A stretch of 64,000 bases of DNA from Amphibiibacter pelophylacis (lineage in GTDB: Bacteria > Pseudomonadota > Gammaproteobacteria > Burkholderiales > Burkholderiaceae_C): positions 124,001 to 188,000 of the forward strand of contig NZ_JAWDIE010000002.1 of assembly GCF_037688875.1 (NCBI RefSeq). The letters are read 5' to 3'. Positions 34,323 to 42,964 of the stretch are shown here, in pieces. Below the pieces are notes generated by a model. It saw only the letters and a list, made by a program, of their open reading frames with translations. It had not been told where the DNA came from and did not search any database. The translations under genes were made by a program, and so were the position numbers. Numbering within the stretch: position 1 is the stretch's first letter; each line of letters begins with the position of its first letter.

Positions 34323-36143
34323 CTAGCCCTCCCACCCCGGCGTGCATCTCAGCACCTCTTCCAGCGTGGTCTGCCCCTGGGCGACCTTGTGGCAGCCGGC
34401 CAGGCGCAGGGTCTGCATGCCGCCTTTGGCGGCGGTGCGGCGCAGCGCGGTGATGTCGAGTTCGCGCTGGATGCTGGCCTTTTCGGGCTCGCCAATCGAC
34501 AGCAGCTCGTAGAGACCGACGCGGCCTTTGTAGCCGGTCTGGCGGCATTCCAGGCAGCCGACGGGTTTGCAGGCGGCAATGTCACCCTTCCAGGTCCAGG
34601 GGCGGACCAGCGGCGCCAGCGTTTCAGACGTGACGCTGTCGTCGGGCTGTTTGCAGTGCGGACACAAGGTGCGCACCAGGCGCTGGGCCAGCACGCCGAT
34701 CACTGCCGCCTGGATCAGGTAGTGCGGCACGCCCAGGTCGGACAGCCGCGTCAGCGCCGAGGGCGCGTCGTTGGTGTGCAGGGTCGAGAACACCAGGTGG
34801 CCGGTGAGCGCCGACTGGATCGCCATTTCGGCGGTTTCCAGATCGCGGATCTCGCCCACCATGATGATGTCCGGATCCTGGCGCAGCAGCGCCCGCAGCC
34901 CTTCGGCAAAGCCCAGATCCAGCGCAGGCTGCACCTGCGTCTGGTTGAAGCTGGAGACGACCATCTCGATGGGGTCTTCCAGCGTGCTGACGTTGACCTC
35001 GTCGGTGGCCAGCGCGCGCAGCGTGGCATACAGCGTGCTGGTTTTGCCCGAACCCGTCGGGCCGGTGACCAGGATGATGCCGTGGTGGCGCGAGATCAGA
35101 TCGCGCCAGCGCGCTTCCTCGCGCCCGCCAAATCCCAGCGAGGCGATGCTCTTGCGCGTGGTTTCCGGGTCGAAAATGCGCATGACCATTTTCTCGCCGA
35201 AGGCCGTGGGCAGCGTCGAGAGGCGCATTTCGACCTCGCCGCCCGGGCCACTGGGGCCATCGGGCTGGCGCGTCTTGATGCGGCCATCGAGCGGACGGCG
35301 CTTTTCGACCACGTCCATGCGGCCCAGCAGCTTGATGCGCGAGGTCATCGCCGCCATCACCGACAGCGGCACCTGGTAGACGGTGTGCAGCACGCCATCG
35401 ATGCGAAAGCGGATGATGCCCATCTCCCGGCGCGGCTCCAGGTGGATGTCGCTGGCGCGCTGCTCGAAGGCGTACTGCCACAGCCACTCGACCACCTGGA
35501 CCACGCCCTCGTCGTTGGCGTCCAGTTTGCGGCTGGCACGACCCAGTTCGACCAGCTGCTCGAAGTTGTTGATGCCGCTGACCGCGTCGGCCTTGCGCGT
35601 GGCCGAGCGCATGGATTTGGCCAGGGCGTAGAACTCGGTGGTGTAGCGCGCAATATCGACCGGGCTGGACAGCACCAGATGCACGCGGCGGCGCGTGTGC
35701 TGCTCGATCGCGCCCACCCAGTCGCGGTCGTAGGGCTCGCTGGTGGCGATGGTCACGTCGCTGGCATCGACCTTCACCGGCAGCACGCCCCGGCTGACGG
35801 CGTAGCTGGCCGACATCACCTCGGCGACGCGGCCGACATCCACCTTCAGCGGATCAATGCGCAGGAAAGGCAGGCCCGTGCGCCCCGCCAGCCATTCGGT
35901 CAGCGCGTCCACGTCCACCGCGCGGCCGCTGGCGGGGTGAATCCAGCCCATCAGGCCCAGACGCACCAGCGCGTGCTGGCGGCTGGGCGCGGCGGCCAGG
36001 CGCGTCACCAGGTTCTGCGCCTGATTCGCGTCCAGCCAGCCGTCTTCTTCCAGCCAGCGCAGCAGCTGCGTCCAGTCCAGCCGCCCGCGCGGCTCGAAGC
36101 CCATGGCGGGCGGCGCTGGGGCGGCGGTGGCGGTATCGGTCAT
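34323..36143 (-). CDS. GspE/PulE-type secretion or pilus ATPase
   Basis: Hexameric ATPase of type II secretion or type IV pilus assembly. 606 aa. The N-terminal part (about 25-170) resembles the GspE/MshE N-domain. Walker A GPTGSGKT is at 361-368; Walker B lies in MVGEIRDLETAEMA, with the His box STLHTND. Two CxxC pairs (CPHC, CLEC) form the zinc motif typical of GspE/PilB. No gspF, gspG or pilC neighbours are present, so it is an orphan here. It is the last gene of the minus-strand run that starts at lolC, 44 bases after the spermidine-synthase-like gene. It could equally serve a type IV pilus or a type II system encoded elsewhere. Confidence 0.9.
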   Translation of the reverse strand: MTDTATAAPAPPAMGFEPRGRLDWTQLLRWLEEDGWLDANQAQNLVTRLAAAPSRQHALVRLGLMGWIHPASGRAVDVDALTEWLAGRTGLPFLRIDPLKVDVGRVAEVMSASYAVSRGVLPVKVDASDVTIATSEPYDRDWVGAIEQHTRRRVHLVLSSPVDIARYTTEFYALAKSMRSATRKADAVSGINNFEQLVELGRASRKLDANDEGVVQVVEWLWQYAFEQRASDIHLEPRREMGIIRFRIDGVLHTVYQVPLSVMAAMTSRIKLLGRMDVVEKRRPLDGRIKTRQPDGPSGPGGEVEMRLSTLPTAFGEKMVMRIFDPETTRKSIASLGFGGREEARWRDLISRHHGIILVTGPTGSGKTSTLYATLRALATDEVNVSTLEDPIEMVVSSFNQTQVQPALDLGFAEGLRALLRQDPDIIMVGEIRDLETAEMAIQSALTGHLVFSTLHTNDAPSALTRLSDLGVPHYLIQAAVIGVLAQRLVRTLCPHCKQPDDSVTSETLAPLVRPWTWKGDIAACKPVGCLECRQTGYKGRVGLYELLSIGEPEKASIQRELDITALRRTAAKGGMQTLRLAGCHKVAQGQTTLEEVLRCTPGWEG

Positions 36144-36187
36144 GGTGCGGGGCGGGCTTCAGACAAGTGGAAAAGAAGGGAGGCGGA

Positions 36188-37117
36188 TCAGCGCGGCGCC
36201 TCCCACGGCCGCCAGGCGCGCACCCAGCGCGGCGCGGGCAGGCCCAGCAGGGCCTCGATCTGGCTGGCCCGGTCGCGCATCACGGCGGCGTCCCAGGGCA
36301 GGGGCTGATCCAGACCATTGTAGGCAAAGGCCACCGTGTTGCCCTCGAGAGTCGGGGGCAGATGACCCAGGTTTTCAGGGCCAAAGGCCAGCGCCATCTG
36401 GGTCATGCTGCGGTCAAAGGCGCTGTCGCGGCCGAAGAGGTTGACGCACATCCCCCCACCCGGCACCAGCACGCGGCGGCAGGCGCGGTAGAACTCGAAG
36501 CTGTCCAGCACCGGCGCAGCGGCCTCGTGGTCGTAAAGATCAACCTGCAGCGCCTCGACGCTGGCCGGCGGCGCCGCAGCCAGCCAGGCGGCGGCATCGG
36601 CGTGGACCACGCGCAGCGTTGCGCCGTCTTCCGGCAGCGCGAAGTGGCGGCGGTTGGCGGCGATCACGGCCGGGTTCAGCTCCACAGCCAGCGTGCGTGC
36701 CTGCAGCCGCTGCGCGGCAAAGCGCGTCAGGGCGCCCGCACCCAGGCCCAGCTGGACCACGCGCCAGGGCGTGCCCGGCGGCTCCAGCAGAGCGTGGCCG
36801 GGGGGGTCAGCTGCCGGGCTGGAGGACGTGACCGGATCAGATTCTGGCGCGGCGAGCTGCGCCTCCAGATCATCGCGCCACAGCAGCCACAGCATCATGC
36901 GCTGGATGTATTCCAGCTCGAGCACCAGCGGCTGGCGGATGCGCATGGCGCCCTGCACCCAGGGCGTGCCCAGGTGCAGATAACGCACGCCGTTGATTTC
37001 CGACAGGCTGACTTCGGGCAGCGCAGGGCCCCCGGAAGAACCACTTTTGGATCGGGTGTCGCGGCGCTGGCGCCAGGCCAATTCGGGGGGCGACCCCGAG
37101 GGGGCACGAAAAGCCAT
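36188..37117 (-). CDS. Spermidine synthase-like methyltransferase-fold protein
   Basis: 309 aa from ATG 37117, which shares a base with the tatD stop (TGATG) and has GAGAGGA just upstream; a longer frame reaching 37225 has no such support. The protein has the class I Rossmann fold of polyamine synthases: VVQLGLGAGALTRFAA, an acidic residue after the second strand (LAVELNP), then VHADAAAWL, followed by QVDLYDHEA. The N-terminal YLHLGTPWVQGAMRI resembles the SpeE entry motif. The Asp pair of true spermidine synthases appears altered, so it may be a SpeE-like protein of different substrate. Translationally coupled to tatD. Confidence 0.75.
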   Translation of the reverse strand: MAFRAPSGSPPELAWRQRRDTRSKSGSSGGPALPEVSLSEINGVRYLHLGTPWVQGAMRIRQPLVLELEYIQRMMLWLLWRDDLEAQLAAPESDPVTSSSPAADPPGHALLEPPGTPWRVVQLGLGAGALTRFAAQRLQARTLAVELNPAVIAANRRHFALPEDGATLRVVHADAAAWLAAAPPASVEALQVDLYDHEAAAPVLDSFEFYRACRRVLVPGGGMCVNLFGRDSAFDRSMTQMALAFGPENLGHLPPTLEGNTVAFAYNGLDQPLPWDAAVMRDRASQIEALLGLPAPRWVRAWRPWEAPR

Positions 37118-38001
37118 CACATCCTCTCTGAATAAGATCCCCACAGCGCGCGGCTGCGGGGCAGCGCGGCCAGGGTGTTGTCCCAGACCTGCGCGGCCAG
37201 GTCGGGCAGCGCCACGCCGCGCCACTGCGCCAGCAGCGCGGCGATGCGCGGCAGCTCGCTGCTGTCGTTGCGCGCGGGCGGCTGGCCGGGCGTGCGCAGC
37301 CAGGCGGGCGCCATGTCGGGCGCGTCGGTTTCCAGCACGAAAGCGTCTGGCGGCAAGCGCCGCGCGATGCCTTGCAGGCGCTGGGCGCGGTCGTGCGTCA
37401 TCGCGCCGCCCAGGCCCAGCTTCAGGCCCAGATCAAGCAGTGCGCAGGCCTGCTGCCAGCTGCCCGCAAACGCATGGGCAATGCCGCCACCGCCAAAGTG
37501 CGCCCGGCGCAGCAGGGCCGCGACCGCGTCCACCGCGTGTCGGCTGTGCAGCACCAGCGGCAGCGACCAGGCTTTGGCCAGACGAATCTGGCGCTCCAGC
37601 ACCGGCTGCTGCTGCACCAGCGTGGGCGCGGGCACAAAGCCATCCAGACCGCACTCGCCCACCGCCACGACACAGGGCGGCAGCGTCTGCGCCGTCCAGC
37701 GTGCTGCCAGGACGCCCAGCGCAGGCGCGCTGGCTTCATCCACGTACATCGGGTGGACGCCCAGCGCCAGCGCAAGGATAGGCTGCGCGCCAGGATAGCT
37801 TACCGGGGCCGAAGCAGCAGCGACCAGATCATCCCAATGCCCGGGATGCACCGCCGGAATCAGCACCCCGGCCACGCCCGCCGCCGCTGCGCGCTGCAGA
37901 ACGGCGGCGCGGTCGGGGTCGAACTCGGCGGCGTCCAGGTGGGCGTGGCTGTCCAGCCAGCGCACGGGGCCGGGCTCTGACGCGCGCTCAGACGGCTGCA
38001 T
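37117..38001 (-). CDS. tatD: TatD-family metal-dependent hydrolase/DNase
   Basis: 294 aa, TIM-barrel amidohydrolase fold. Metal ligands are visible in order: SHAHLD near residue 18, GECGLD in the middle, LVLHSRHAVDAV, IAHAFAG and ETDAPDMAP near 210-220. The family includes 3'-5' exonucleases acting on DNA. The start overlaps the lolD stop by 14 bases and the stop overlaps the next start, so it is inside an operon. The family has several paralogues (TatD, YcfH, YjjV); the ycfH-like placement beside other genes is usual in betaproteobacteria. Confidence 0.88.
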   Translation of the reverse strand: MQPSERASEPGPVRWLDSHAHLDAAEFDPDRAAVLQRAAAAGVAGVLIPAVHPGHWDDLVAAASAPVSYPGAQPILALALGVHPMYVDEASAPALGVLAARWTAQTLPPCVVAVGECGLDGFVPAPTLVQQQPVLERQIRLAKAWSLPLVLHSRHAVDAVAALLRRAHFGGGGIAHAFAGSWQQACALLDLGLKLGLGGAMTHDRAQRLQGIARRLPPDAFVLETDAPDMAPAWLRTPGQPPARNDSSELPRIAALLAQWRGVALPDLAAQVWDNTLAALPRSRALWGSYSERM

Positions 38002-38725
38002 CGTCCTGCAGCACGCCCAGCGTCAGGCGCAGGGCGCGGTCGCAGCGCTGCGCCAGGGCGGTGTCGTGGGTGACCAGCACAAAGGCCGTGCCGTGGTCGC
38101 GGGCCAGCTCCAGCATCAGGGCAAAGACGCTGTCGGCGGTGCGCGCGTCCAGGTTGCCGGTGGGCTCGTCGGCCAGCACGCAGGCCGGTTGCGTCACCAG
38201 GGCGCGGGCGATGGCCACGCGCTGGCGCTCGCCACCCGAGAGCTGCGCGGGCTGGTGCTCCGCCCGCGCTTTCAGGCCCACGCGGTCCAGCAGGGCCAGT
38301 GCGCGCTGGGCGGCTTCTTGCGGATCCATGCGGGCGATGCGCAGCGGCATCATCACGTTGTCCAGCGCGGTGAACTCGGGCAGCAGGTGGTGGAACTGGT
38401 AGACAAAGCCCAGGTGGCGGTTGCGCCAGCGGCCCTGTTCGGCCAGCGACATTGTGGCGAAATCGCGGCCCATCAGCGTCACACGGCCGCTGCTGGGTTC
38501 GTCCAGGCCGCCCAGCACGTGCAAAAGCGTCGATTTGCCCGAGCCAGAACTGCCCACAATCGCCAGCGTCTGCGCGGCCTGAACCTGCAGCGAGACCTGG
38601 TCCAGCACGCGCAGGCCCTCGCTGCCGCCCGCCACGTCGCGGAACACCTTGCCCACGCCTTCGGCCACCAGCACCGGCCCTGTGCGGGCGGCGGTCACGG
38701 CCGCGTCTGTGTGGAAATCATTCAT
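37988..38725 (-). CDS. lolD: Lipoprotein-releasing ABC transporter ATPase LolD
   Basis: 245 aa. Walker A GSSGSGKST at 58-66, signature LSGGERQRVAIARAL, Walker B VLADEPTGNLD, H-loop LVTHD. It powers release of lipoproteins from the inner membrane to LolA. The start overlaps the lolC stop by 8 bases. The substrate assignment rests on the neighbouring LolC-type permease and on the short MacB/LolD-type ATPase form. Confidence 0.93.
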   Translation of the reverse strand: MNDFHTDAAVTAARTGPVLVAEGVGKVFRDVAGGSEGLRVLDQVSLQVQAAQTLAIVGSSGSGKSTLLHVLGGLDEPSSGRVTLMGRDFATMSLAEQGRWRNRHLGFVYQFHHLLPEFTALDNVMMPLRIARMDPQEAAQRALALLDRVGLKARAEHQPAQLSGGERQRVAIARALVTQPACVLADEPTGNLDARTADSVFALMLELARDHGTAFVLVTHDTALAQRCDRALRLTLGVLQDDAAV

Positions 38726-39986
38726 AGCGCAGGGCCTCCGCAGGACGCACGCGGCTGGCCTGCCAGCTCGGGTAAAGCGTGGCCAGGAAGGCCAGCGCCA
38801 GCGAAATCAGCACGATGGGGACGATGTCGCCGGCCTGCGGATCGCTGGGCATGTGGCTGATCAGGTAGATGCTGGCGGGCAGGAAGCTGACGTGAAAGAG
38901 CGATTCCAGCGCATTGACGATGGCGCCAATGTTGAAGGCCACCACCAGCCCCAGCAGCAGGCCACCCAGCGTGCCCATGATGCCGGCCAGCGAGCCCTGG
39001 ACCAGAAAAATCCCCATCACCGAGCGCGGGCTGGCGCCCAGGGTGCGCAGGATGGCGATGTCGCTGCGCTTGTCGGTCACCGTCATCACCAGGGTCGAGA
39101 CCAGGTTGAAGGCGGCGACGGCGACGATCAGGGTCAGGATGATGCCCATCATGCGCTTTTCGATGCGCACGGCGTCGTACCACTGGCGGTTGGTCTGCGT
39201 CCAGTCGCTGATGCGCAGCTCGTCGCTGAGCTGGCCCTGCAGGCTGCGGCTGAGCTGCCACACCGCCGTCGGCGCGTCCTGCGGCTGCTTCAGGCGCAAC
39301 TGCAGCCCGCCCGGGCCGCTCAGGCGCATCAGGCGCTGGGCGTCGTCGATGGCGATCCAGGCCAGCGCGCTGTCATATTCAAAGTGGCCGGTGTCCAGAA
39401 TGCCCGTCACCGTCATCTGCTTGAGGCGCGGCACCACCCCGGCCGGCGTCACCTGGCCCGAAGGCGTCAGCACCGTCACCTGATCGCCCACGCGGGCGTC
39501 CAGGCTGGCGGCCAGCTCGCGGCCCAGCAGGATGTGCCAGCTGCCGGGCGTCAGCGTCGCCAGCTCTTTGGGAATGCGCCGCGCCAGGTCGGACACCTGC
39601 GCCTCCTGCGCCGGGTTGATGCCGCGCAGGAGCGCCCCGCGCATGGCGTCGGCCCGCGCCAGCAGCACCTGGCTGGACACAAAAGGCGCCGTGCCGATCA
39701 CGTCGGGGTTCTGCCGCACCAGCTGCGTCAGGCGGTCGGCCTGCGTCAGGCCCTGGCCTTGGGCCTGCTGGATCTCGACGTGCGGCACCACGGCCAGCAT
39801 GCGGTCGCGGACTTCCTTCTGGAAGCCGTTCATCACCGACAGCACGATAATCAGTGCGGCCACGCCCAGCGCAATACCGATGACCGACACCAGCGAAATA
39901 AAACTGATAAAGCCGTTGCGGCCCGAGGCCCGCCCGGCGCGGGTGTAGCGCCAGCCGATCAGCCATTCATAGGGGATTTTTGACAT
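38718..39986 (-). CDS. lolC: Lipoprotein-releasing ABC transporter permease LolC/LolE
   Basis: 422 aa inner-membrane permease with a short cytoplasmic N-terminus, TM1 within FISLVSVIGIALGVAALIIV (about 28-48), a periplasmic domain of about 220 residues, and three C-terminal TM segments (the first from about 270). N-terminal motif YEWLIGWRYTRAG is typical of LolC/E. Only one permease gene is present, as in many betaproteobacteria where it forms a homodimer. TAGCAT six bases before the ATG may be a -10 element. First gene of the lolC-lolD-tatD-speE-like-gspE run. Confidence 0.92.
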   Translation of the reverse strand: MSKIPYEWLIGWRYTRAGRASGRNGFISFISLVSVIGIALGVAALIIVLSVMNGFQKEVRDRMLAVVPHVEIQQAQGQGLTQADRLTQLVRQNPDVIGTAPFVSSQVLLARADAMRGALLRGINPAQEAQVSDLARRIPKELATLTPGSWHILLGRELAASLDARVGDQVTVLTPSGQVTPAGVVPRLKQMTVTGILDTGHFEYDSALAWIAIDDAQRLMRLSGPGGLQLRLKQPQDAPTAVWQLSRSLQGQLSDELRISDWTQTNRQWYDAVRIEKRMMGIILTLIVAVAAFNLVSTLVMTVTDKRSDIAILRTLGASPRSVMGIFLVQGSLAGIMGTLGGLLLGLVVAFNIGAIVNALESLFHVSFLPASIYLISHMPSDPQAGDIVPIVLISLALAFLATLYPSWQASRVRPAEALRYE

Positions 39987-40058
39987 GGCGCGATGCTACC
40001 CTGGAAGCCCGCGCCCCCGCCGCGCACGCCGCCCCTCACCCTGGCGATAATGCGGGCC

Positions 40059-41102
40059 ATGCATCTCATCCTCCCCTGGGCCTGGCCTTTTGACGAAGCC
40101 CCAGCGCGTCTTCCCGCCCTGCCCGCCACACCGCATCTGAATCGTCTGCTGGCCGACTGGACCGCCGGGCCGCGCCTGAGCGCCCCCGGCGAGGACCCGC
40201 TGCGCAGCCTGAACCCGCCGCACGAGCACGCCCTGGCGCAGGCCGCGACGCGCAAGGCTTGCACCAGCGCCCCGCCCTGCCCCGACGGCCGTGTGCCCAT
40301 GGCCGCGTACTGGGCCGCGCAGGACGGCCTGGCCGTCACCCCCGCCAACGCTGCGCACTGGGCGCTGGCGACGCCCTGCCACTGGCAGGTGGGCCAGCGC
40401 AGCACGGTGCTGGCCCTGCCTGCGGCACCGGCCTGGGACGAGACCGTATCGCGCCGCCTCTTCGAGGCGCTGGCGCCGCTGTTCGCCGATGAGGCCAGCG
40501 ACTCGCCGCTGGAGCTGCTCTGGGGCCAGGCCGGGCGCTGGTATGTGCGCCACCCGCTGCTGGCCGAACTGCCGCTGGCGGCGCTGGACCGCGTGCTGGG
40601 CCAGGACGTGCAGGCCTGGCTGCCCCAGGATGCCGATCTGGGCGACGACGCCCGCGCCCTGCTGCGCCGCCTGCGCCGCCTGCAGGCCGAGGCGCAGATG
40701 CTGCTCTACACCCACCCCGCCCACGACGCGCTGGAGCGCGCGGGCTCGCCGCCCGTCAACACCCTGTGGTTCAGCGGCAGCGGCGATGGCACGCTGTGGA
40801 CGCAGGGCACTGGCGCCCCGGCAGACCCACCCCGACTGGACGATGTCCTGGCGCGGGCCGCGCTGGCGGGCGACATTGCCGCCTGGGCGCAGGCCTGGAG
40901 CGCGGTTGAAGCCCGCGTGGCCAGCGGTGGCCTGACCGCCCTGACCCTGTGCAGCCAGCGCGCCTGGCGCACCTGGCGGCCCACGCCGCCCGCTGCGGCC
41001 TGGAATGTACTGGCGCGCTGGCAGCAGCAGCGCCGCATCGCCCGCAGCAGCCAGCCCGGCGCGCTGGCCGCCGTGCTGACCCGCCTGGACGACGTCGCAT
41101 GA
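40059..41102 (+). CDS. Conserved protein upstream of recJ (RpfE / phosphoglycerate-mutase-like)
   Basis: 347 aa from ATG 40059 (MHLILPWAWP); an in-frame ATG at 40050 is also possible, and the upstream extension to 39993 is Pro-rich and unlikely. The N-terminus and placement match a family annotated as RpfE or phosphoglycerate-mutase-like that precedes recJ in Burkholderiales and Xanthomonads. Residues about 100-125 (AHWALATPCHWQVGQ) and the C-terminal WNVLARWQQQR are the most distinctive parts. No Walker motif, signal peptide or TM segment. A GATAAT box at 40046-40051 would give an almost leaderless transcript. The stop overlaps the recJ start (ATGA). Function not known. Confidence 0.8.
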   Translation: MHLILPWAWPFDEAPARLPALPATPHLNRLLADWTAGPRLSAPGEDPLRSLNPPHEHALAQAATRKACTSAPPCPDGRVPMAAYWAAQDGLAVTPANAAHWALATPCHWQVGQRSTVLALPAAPAWDETVSRRLFEALAPLFADEASDSPLELLWGQAGRWYVRHPLLAELPLAALDRVLGQDVQAWLPQDADLGDDARALLRRLRRLQAEAQMLLYTHPAHDALERAGSPPVNTLWFSGSGDGTLWTQGTGAPADPPRLDDVLARAALAGDIAAWAQAWSAVEARVASGGLTALTLCSQRAWRTWRPTPPAAAWNVLARWQQQRRIARSSQPGALAAVLTRLDDVA

Positions 41103-42877
41103 GCGCCGCCCTGAAGCTGCGCCCCCGCGACGTGCCGCCGCGTGCCGCCTTCGCGCTGGAACAGGCTGGCGTGCCGCCGCTGCTGGCGCGCCTGTATGCC
41201 GCGCGCGGCGTGCGCGACCCGCAGGAGCTGGACCCCGCGCTGGCCCACCTGCTGCCGCCCGGCACGCTGCGCGGCATGGACGCCGCAAGCCGCCTGCTGG
41301 CCCAGGCGGTGCGCGAGCAGTGGCCCACCACCATCGTTGCCGATTACGATTGCGATGGCGCCAGCGCCTGCGCCGTCGCCCTGCGCGGCCTGGCGCTGCT
41401 GGGTCTGGCGCCGGATCGGCTGGATTTCATCGTGCCCGACCGTCAGGTGCACGGATACGGCCTGACGCCGACCATCGTCGATCTCATCCCGCCCGGCACG
41501 CGCCTGCTGCTGACGGTGGACAACGGCATCGCCAGCCTGGACGGCGTGCGCTGCGCCCGCGAGCGCGGCCTGAAGGTGCTGATCACCGATCACCACCTGC
41601 CCGCAGTCATCGACGGCCAGCCTGTGCTGCCTGACGCCGACGCCGTGGTCAACCCCAACCAGCCGGACTGCGGCTTTGCCAGCAAGCACCTGGCCGGGGT
41701 CGGCGTGATGTTTTATGTGCTGATGGCCACGCGCGCCGCCCTGCGCGACAGCGGGCATTACCCGCAGGGCCAGCCGCGTCTGGACGACCTGCTGGACCTG
41801 GTCGCGCTGGGCACGGTGGCGGATGTGGTCCGCCTGGACGCCAACAACCGCCGCCTGGTCGCGCAGGGCTTGCAGCGCATGCGCAGCGGGCGGCTCAGCC
41901 CCGGCGTGCGCGCGCTGTTTGTCGCTGCCGGGCGCGATCCGGCGCGGGCCTGTGCCAGCGATCTGGGCTTTGCGGTGGGGCCGCGCATCAATGCCGCCGG
42001 GCGCCTGGCCGACATGCGCATCGGCATCCAGTGCCTGGCCACCGCCAATGAGGCTGAGGCCACGCGTCTGGCCGAGCAGCTCGACCAGATCAACCGCGAG
42101 CGCCGGGGGGTGGAATCGAACATGCGCGATCTGGCCGAAAGCCAGGTGCTGCGCCTGGCGCAGCGCGCGCTGCACGAGGGCCAAGGCGATGGGCAGGACG
42201 GCGCCAGCGCTGCAGGTCTGGCGCTGTTTGACGACAGCTTCCACGAGGGCGTGGTCGGCATCGTGGCCGGGCGGCTCAAGGACCAGCTTCATCGGCCGGT
42301 CTTCGTGTTTGCGCCGGGGCAGGACGGGCTGCTCAAGGGCTCGGGGCGCTCGATCGCCGGGCTGCACCTGCGCGATGCTCTGGACTGGATCAGCAAGCAG
42401 GCGCCCGACCTGCTGGTGCGCTTTGGCGGCCACGCCATGGCGGCCGGCTGCACGCTGCGCGCGGGCGATTTCCCGGCTTTCGAGCGCCTGTTCACCGCGG
42501 TGACGCGCGCCTGGCTGACGCCCGAAACCCTGCAGCGCACGCTGCTGACCGACGGCCCGCTGCCCGCCAGCGCGCAGACCGCGCAGACCGCCCGCCTGCT
42601 GCGCGATCCGGTCTGGGGCCAGGGCTTCGAGGCCCCGGTCTTCTGCGATCGCGTTCAGGTGCTGGAGCAGCGCCTGGTTGGCGGGCGCCACACCCGCCTG
42701 CGCGTGAGGGCTCTGGACAGCAGCAGCGGTGCCAGCGCGGCAGCGGGCATCTACAACGCCATCTGGTTTGGCCACACCGACCCGGTGCCCGACACCGTGG
42801 CGCTGGCTTACCAGCTGGCGCTGGACGAGTTTCGCGGCGCCGATCAGGTGCAGTGGGTGGTCCAGGCCGCTGTCTGA
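41099..42877 (+). CDS. recJ: Single-stranded-DNA-specific exonuclease RecJ
   Basis: 592 aa from ATG 41099, which overlaps the preceding stop by four bases; the open frame extends upstream but the N-terminus MSAALKLRPR fits the family. 5'-3' ssDNA exonuclease of mismatch repair and RecF-pathway recombination. DHH phosphoesterase motifs: DYDCDG at 82-87, DNG at 141-143, TDHH at 163-166. The DHHA1 motif RFGGHAMAAG is in the C-terminal half, followed by the OB-fold tail ending in VQWVVQAAV. All catalytic motifs look intact. Confidence 0.95.
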   Translation: MSAALKLRPRDVPPRAAFALEQAGVPPLLARLYAARGVRDPQELDPALAHLLPPGTLRGMDAASRLLAQAVREQWPTTIVADYDCDGASACAVALRGLALLGLAPDRLDFIVPDRQVHGYGLTPTIVDLIPPGTRLLLTVDNGIASLDGVRCARERGLKVLITDHHLPAVIDGQPVLPDADAVVNPNQPDCGFASKHLAGVGVMFYVLMATRAALRDSGHYPQGQPRLDDLLDLVALGTVADVVRLDANNRRLVAQGLQRMRSGRLSPGVRALFVAAGRDPARACASDLGFAVGPRINAAGRLADMRIGIQCLATANEAEATRLAEQLDQINRERRGVESNMRDLAESQVLRLAQRALHEGQGDGQDGASAAGLALFDDSFHEGVVGIVAGRLKDQLHRPVFVFAPGQDGLLKGSGRSIAGLHLRDALDWISKQAPDLLVRFGGHAMAAGCTLRAGDFPAFERLFTAVTRAWLTPETLQRTLLTDGPLPASAQTAQTARLLRDPVWGQGFEAPVFCDRVQVLEQRLVGGRHTRLRVRALDSSSGASAAAGIYNAIWFGHTDPVPDTVALAYQLALDEFRGADQVQWVVQAAV

Positions 42878-42964
42878 GGGGGATATGGGCTCAAGTCAGC
42901 ACCCCCGGCTGCCGATAAAAGAGGGAGATATTTCCACCCCTTCACCCCCGCTTCACGGCCCGTC

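Noticed and set aside
40949..41098. Upstream extension of recJ
   Set aside because: It overlaps the C-terminal coding part of the preceding gene; the ATGA overlap at 41099-41102 and the RecJ N-terminus fix the start.
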